Shown one piece after another: positions 6,984 to 7,916 of a stretch of DNA of 7,916 nucleotides (position 1 is its first letter; the number at the start of each line of letters is the position of its first letter). A program made the position numbers and the translations under genes. Under the pieces are notes generated by a model. The model saw nothing but the letters and a program-made list of their open reading frames with translations, made no database searches and was not told the origin of the DNA. Where the stretch lies: positions 1-7,916 of the forward strand of contig CAINDT010000309.1 of the NCBI GenBank assembly GCA_903847495.1. Reading direction: 5' to 3'. Origin of the DNA: an uncultured Actinomycetes bacterium (GTDB lineage Bacteria > Actinomycetota > Thermoleophilia > Gaiellales > F1-60-MAGs149).

Positions 6984-7580
6984 ATGGCTCGCGCTCCGTC
7001 TCTCAAGCCCCAGCTGAATCAGATCCGCACGTGGGTCGCCGAGGGCGTCACCGACATCTGGATCGCCCATCAGCTCGGCGTCACGCCGGCGCAGATCGCG
7101 GACTTCCGCCGCAAGCAGGGGCTGCTCCGCCCGGACGAGTCTCCCGCGCCGACCACCGCCCGCGCGCCGCGCGCCGCGGCCGCACCCCGCGCCGCCGCCA
7201 AGCCACGCACGCCCCGGGCGCCGAAGGCCGAGGTCGCAGCGGATGCCGAGACGTCAACCGATGATGCTGCCGAGACCGATGAGGACGGCGCTCCGAAGCG
7301 CCGCCGCCGTGGGCGCCGCGGCGGCCGCGGCCGCGGCAAGGGTCGCGCCCAGACGATCCCCGCGACGATCGAGCACAGCGAGGACGGCATCGTGATCCGC
7401 ATCGACGCCGCGATCCTCGCCGCCGACGCGTACCGCGACCATTGGGCCGAGGCCACCGTCGGAGGCATCACCGTCACCGCCGACGGCATCACGCTGAGCG
7501 CGATCGCGCCGGCGACTGCCGATGAGGCCAGCCAGTCCGACGGCGACAGCGCCGACGACGCCGAATACGCGCGGAGCTGA
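6984..7580 (+). CDS. Putative DNA/RNA-binding protein: HTH-like head, RGG-like basic linker, compact C-domain
   Basis: A 198-residue protein of unrecognised family. Residues 11-48 look like a helix-turn-helix (IRTWVAEGVTDIWIAHQLGV, then TPAQIADFRRKQGLL), similar in pattern to resolvase or sigma-type HTH segments. Residues 49-82 are an Ala/Pro/Arg/Lys linker like nucleoid-protein tails, and 83-102 are acidic. Residues 105-121 (KRRRRGRRGGRGRGKGR) are RGG-like and very basic. Residues 124-173 form a compact, probably beta-rich domain (DGIVIRID, then DAYRDHW) containing two seven-residue repeats, GGITVTA and DGITLSA. The tail (174-198) is acidic. Low-complexity composition hampers homology calls, but the HTH and C-domain are ordered in appearance. 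A chromatin-like or RNA-binding regulator is inferred, not shown. It probably has its own leaderless promoter and a hairpin terminator. A degenerate copy of its C-domain lies downstream, at the right end of the window. Confidence 0.8.
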   Translation: MARAPSLKPQLNQIRTWVAEGVTDIWIAHQLGVTPAQIADFRRKQGLLRPDESPAPTTARAPRAAAAPRAAAKPRTPRAPKAEVAADAETSTDDAAETDEDGAPKRRRRGRRGGRGRGKGRAQTIPATIEHSEDGIVIRIDAAILAADAYRDHWAEATVGGITVTADGITLSAIAPATADEASQSDGDSADDAEYARS

Positions 7581-7583
7581 TCG

Positions 7584-7620
7584 CGACCGACGACGGGATG
7601 GCCTCGAGGTGAATCGGTCG
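7584..7620. other. Inverted repeat after the HTH/basic protein gene
   Basis: CGACCGA (7584-7590) and TCGGTCG (7614-7620) are perfect complements separated by 23 bases, starting three bases after the stop codon. It could contribute to 3'-end structure together with the stronger hairpin that follows. The long loop makes it a weak candidate. Confidence 0.25.
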
Positions 7621-7627
7621 TTCTGAA

Positions 7628-7657
7628 CATTGCCGCCGCCGCAGGCGCCCGGCAATG
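7628..7657 (+). terminator. Strong hairpin, likely transcription terminator without U-tract
   Basis: CATTGCCG (7628-7635) pairs perfectly with CGGCAATG (7650-7657). Inside, CGCC (7637-7640) pairs with GGCG (7644-7647) around a GCA loop, giving about 12 base pairs with one small internal bulge. It lies 47 bases after the stop of the HTH/basic protein gene. No T-run follows on either strand, as is common for hairpin terminators in GC-rich actinobacteria. Confidence 0.5.
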
Positions 7658-7729
7658 CAAGGGTCACTCTTCAGCGAGACGTGCGCAGCACGGCTCCCCT
7701 GAAGACGTCACCCCACCGAGCCACCTCAA

Positions 7730-7916
7730 GGCCTTCGCGTCGTCGATGCGCGGACGCCTATCGCGAGCATTGGGCCGAGGCCGCTGCGGGGGGCATCACC
7801 GTCACCGCGGGGGCATCACCGTCACCGCGGAGGCATCACCGTCACCGCGGGGGCATCACCGTCACCGCGGGGGCATCACCGTCACCGCGGGGGCATCACC
7901 GTCACCGCCGACGGCA
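7730..7916 (+). pseudogene. Degenerate copy of the C-terminal domain of the upstream HTH/basic protein
   Basis: The stretch 7753-7794 encodes D-A-Y-R-E-H-W-A-E-A-A-A-G-G, against D-A-Y-R-D-H-W-A-E-A-T-V-G-G in the intact gene. It includes a 15-base identity (7768-7782 with 7440-7454) and the same 24-base distance to GGCATCACC. Several differences are silent codon changes, so it diverged for a time as coding sequence. Just upstream, 7730-7750 reads G-L-R-V-V-D-A in another frame, resembling G-I-V-I-R-I-D-A of the parent, so a small deletion appears to have shifted the frame. Weaker similarity may reach back to about 7703. Downstream the domain is broken by a 20-bp tandem array, and the last 25 bases (7892-7916) match 7464-7488 exactly. 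No start codon or intact HTH part is present. The rest of the 7581-7729 gap holds only the hairpins. The window edge cuts the copy. Confidence 0.6.
7791..7910 (+). repeat. Six tandem copies of a 20-bp unit
   Basis: The unit is GGGCATCACCGTCACCGCGG. The copies begin at 7791, 7811, 7831, 7851, 7871 and 7891 and abut with no spacers. Copy 3 starts with A instead of G, and copy 6 ends CCG instead of CGG. All others are identical. The parent gene has GGCATCAC twice, 21 bases apart (7464 and 7485), coding for the GGITVTA/DGITLSA repeat. The array looks like an expansion of that unit after loss of one base. Because 20 is not a multiple of three, each copy shifts frame, yet no forward frame contains a stop, whereas every reverse frame meets TGA. 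Near-identity indicates recent expansion or an assembly artefact at a contig end. Confidence 0.92.

Noticed and set aside
6647..7006. A 119-codon minus-strand frame upstream of the L,D-transpeptidase
   Set aside because: It is antisense to the small membrane protein, has low-complexity charged composition, and covers the divergent promoter region.
7070..7660. A 196-codon minus-strand frame across the HTH/basic protein gene
   Set aside because: Its Ser/Ala/Arg-rich product has no recognisable fold, it runs antisense through the leaderless-start gene, and it crosses the likely terminator.
7791..7910. CRISPR array
   Set aside because: The 20-bp units abut directly with no spacers between them, and no cas genes are present.

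Overview
The window comes from a strongly GC-rich bacterium, most likely an actinomycete in the broad sense (Actinomycetota). The best evidence is a seven-iron ferredoxin closely resembling the actinobacterial FdxA type, GTG starts, and two start codons placed where a leaderless transcript would begin. A deep lineage such as Thermoleophilia is possible but is only a guess from gene content. No tRNA, rRNA, insertion sequence or CRISPR array was seen.

Minus-strand block (about 1-6642). Read in transcription order it runs: L,D-transpeptidase (6642-5650), CcmG/DsbE-like membrane thioredoxin (5622-5077), CcmH-like thiol oxidoreductase (5080-4619), FdxA ferredoxin (4564-4268), an AddB-like helicase/nuclease subunit (4237-1388) and an AddA/UvrD-like helicase (1391 to beyond the left edge). 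Gaps are 27, -4, 54, 30 and -4 bases, so all six could share a transcript. A second promoter may lie before fdxA. Two themes appear: an envelope thiol-redox and peptidoglycan cross-linking group, and an Fe-S/DNA end-processing group in which the nuclease subunit carries its own four-cysteine cluster signature.

Divergent region (about 6643-6718). A short space separates the L,D-transpeptidase from plus-strand genes. It holds a small perfect hairpin and promoter-like hexamers.

Plus-strand block (6719-7580). A 75-residue single-pass membrane protein is followed by a 198-residue protein with an N-terminal helix-turn-helix-like segment, an Ala/Pro/Arg linker, an RGG-like basic cluster and a compact C-terminal domain. 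I do not recognise this family.

Right end (7581-7916). There is no intact gene. A strong hairpin, probably a terminator, follows the HTH/basic gene. Beyond it lies a degenerate copy of that gene's C-terminal domain, disrupted by six abutting copies of a 20-bp unit. The array appears to derive from a 21-bp in-frame repeat in the parent gene, and in its last 25 bases it returns exactly to the parent sequence. It runs into the window edge, so an assembly artefact must be considered alongside real slippage or duplication.
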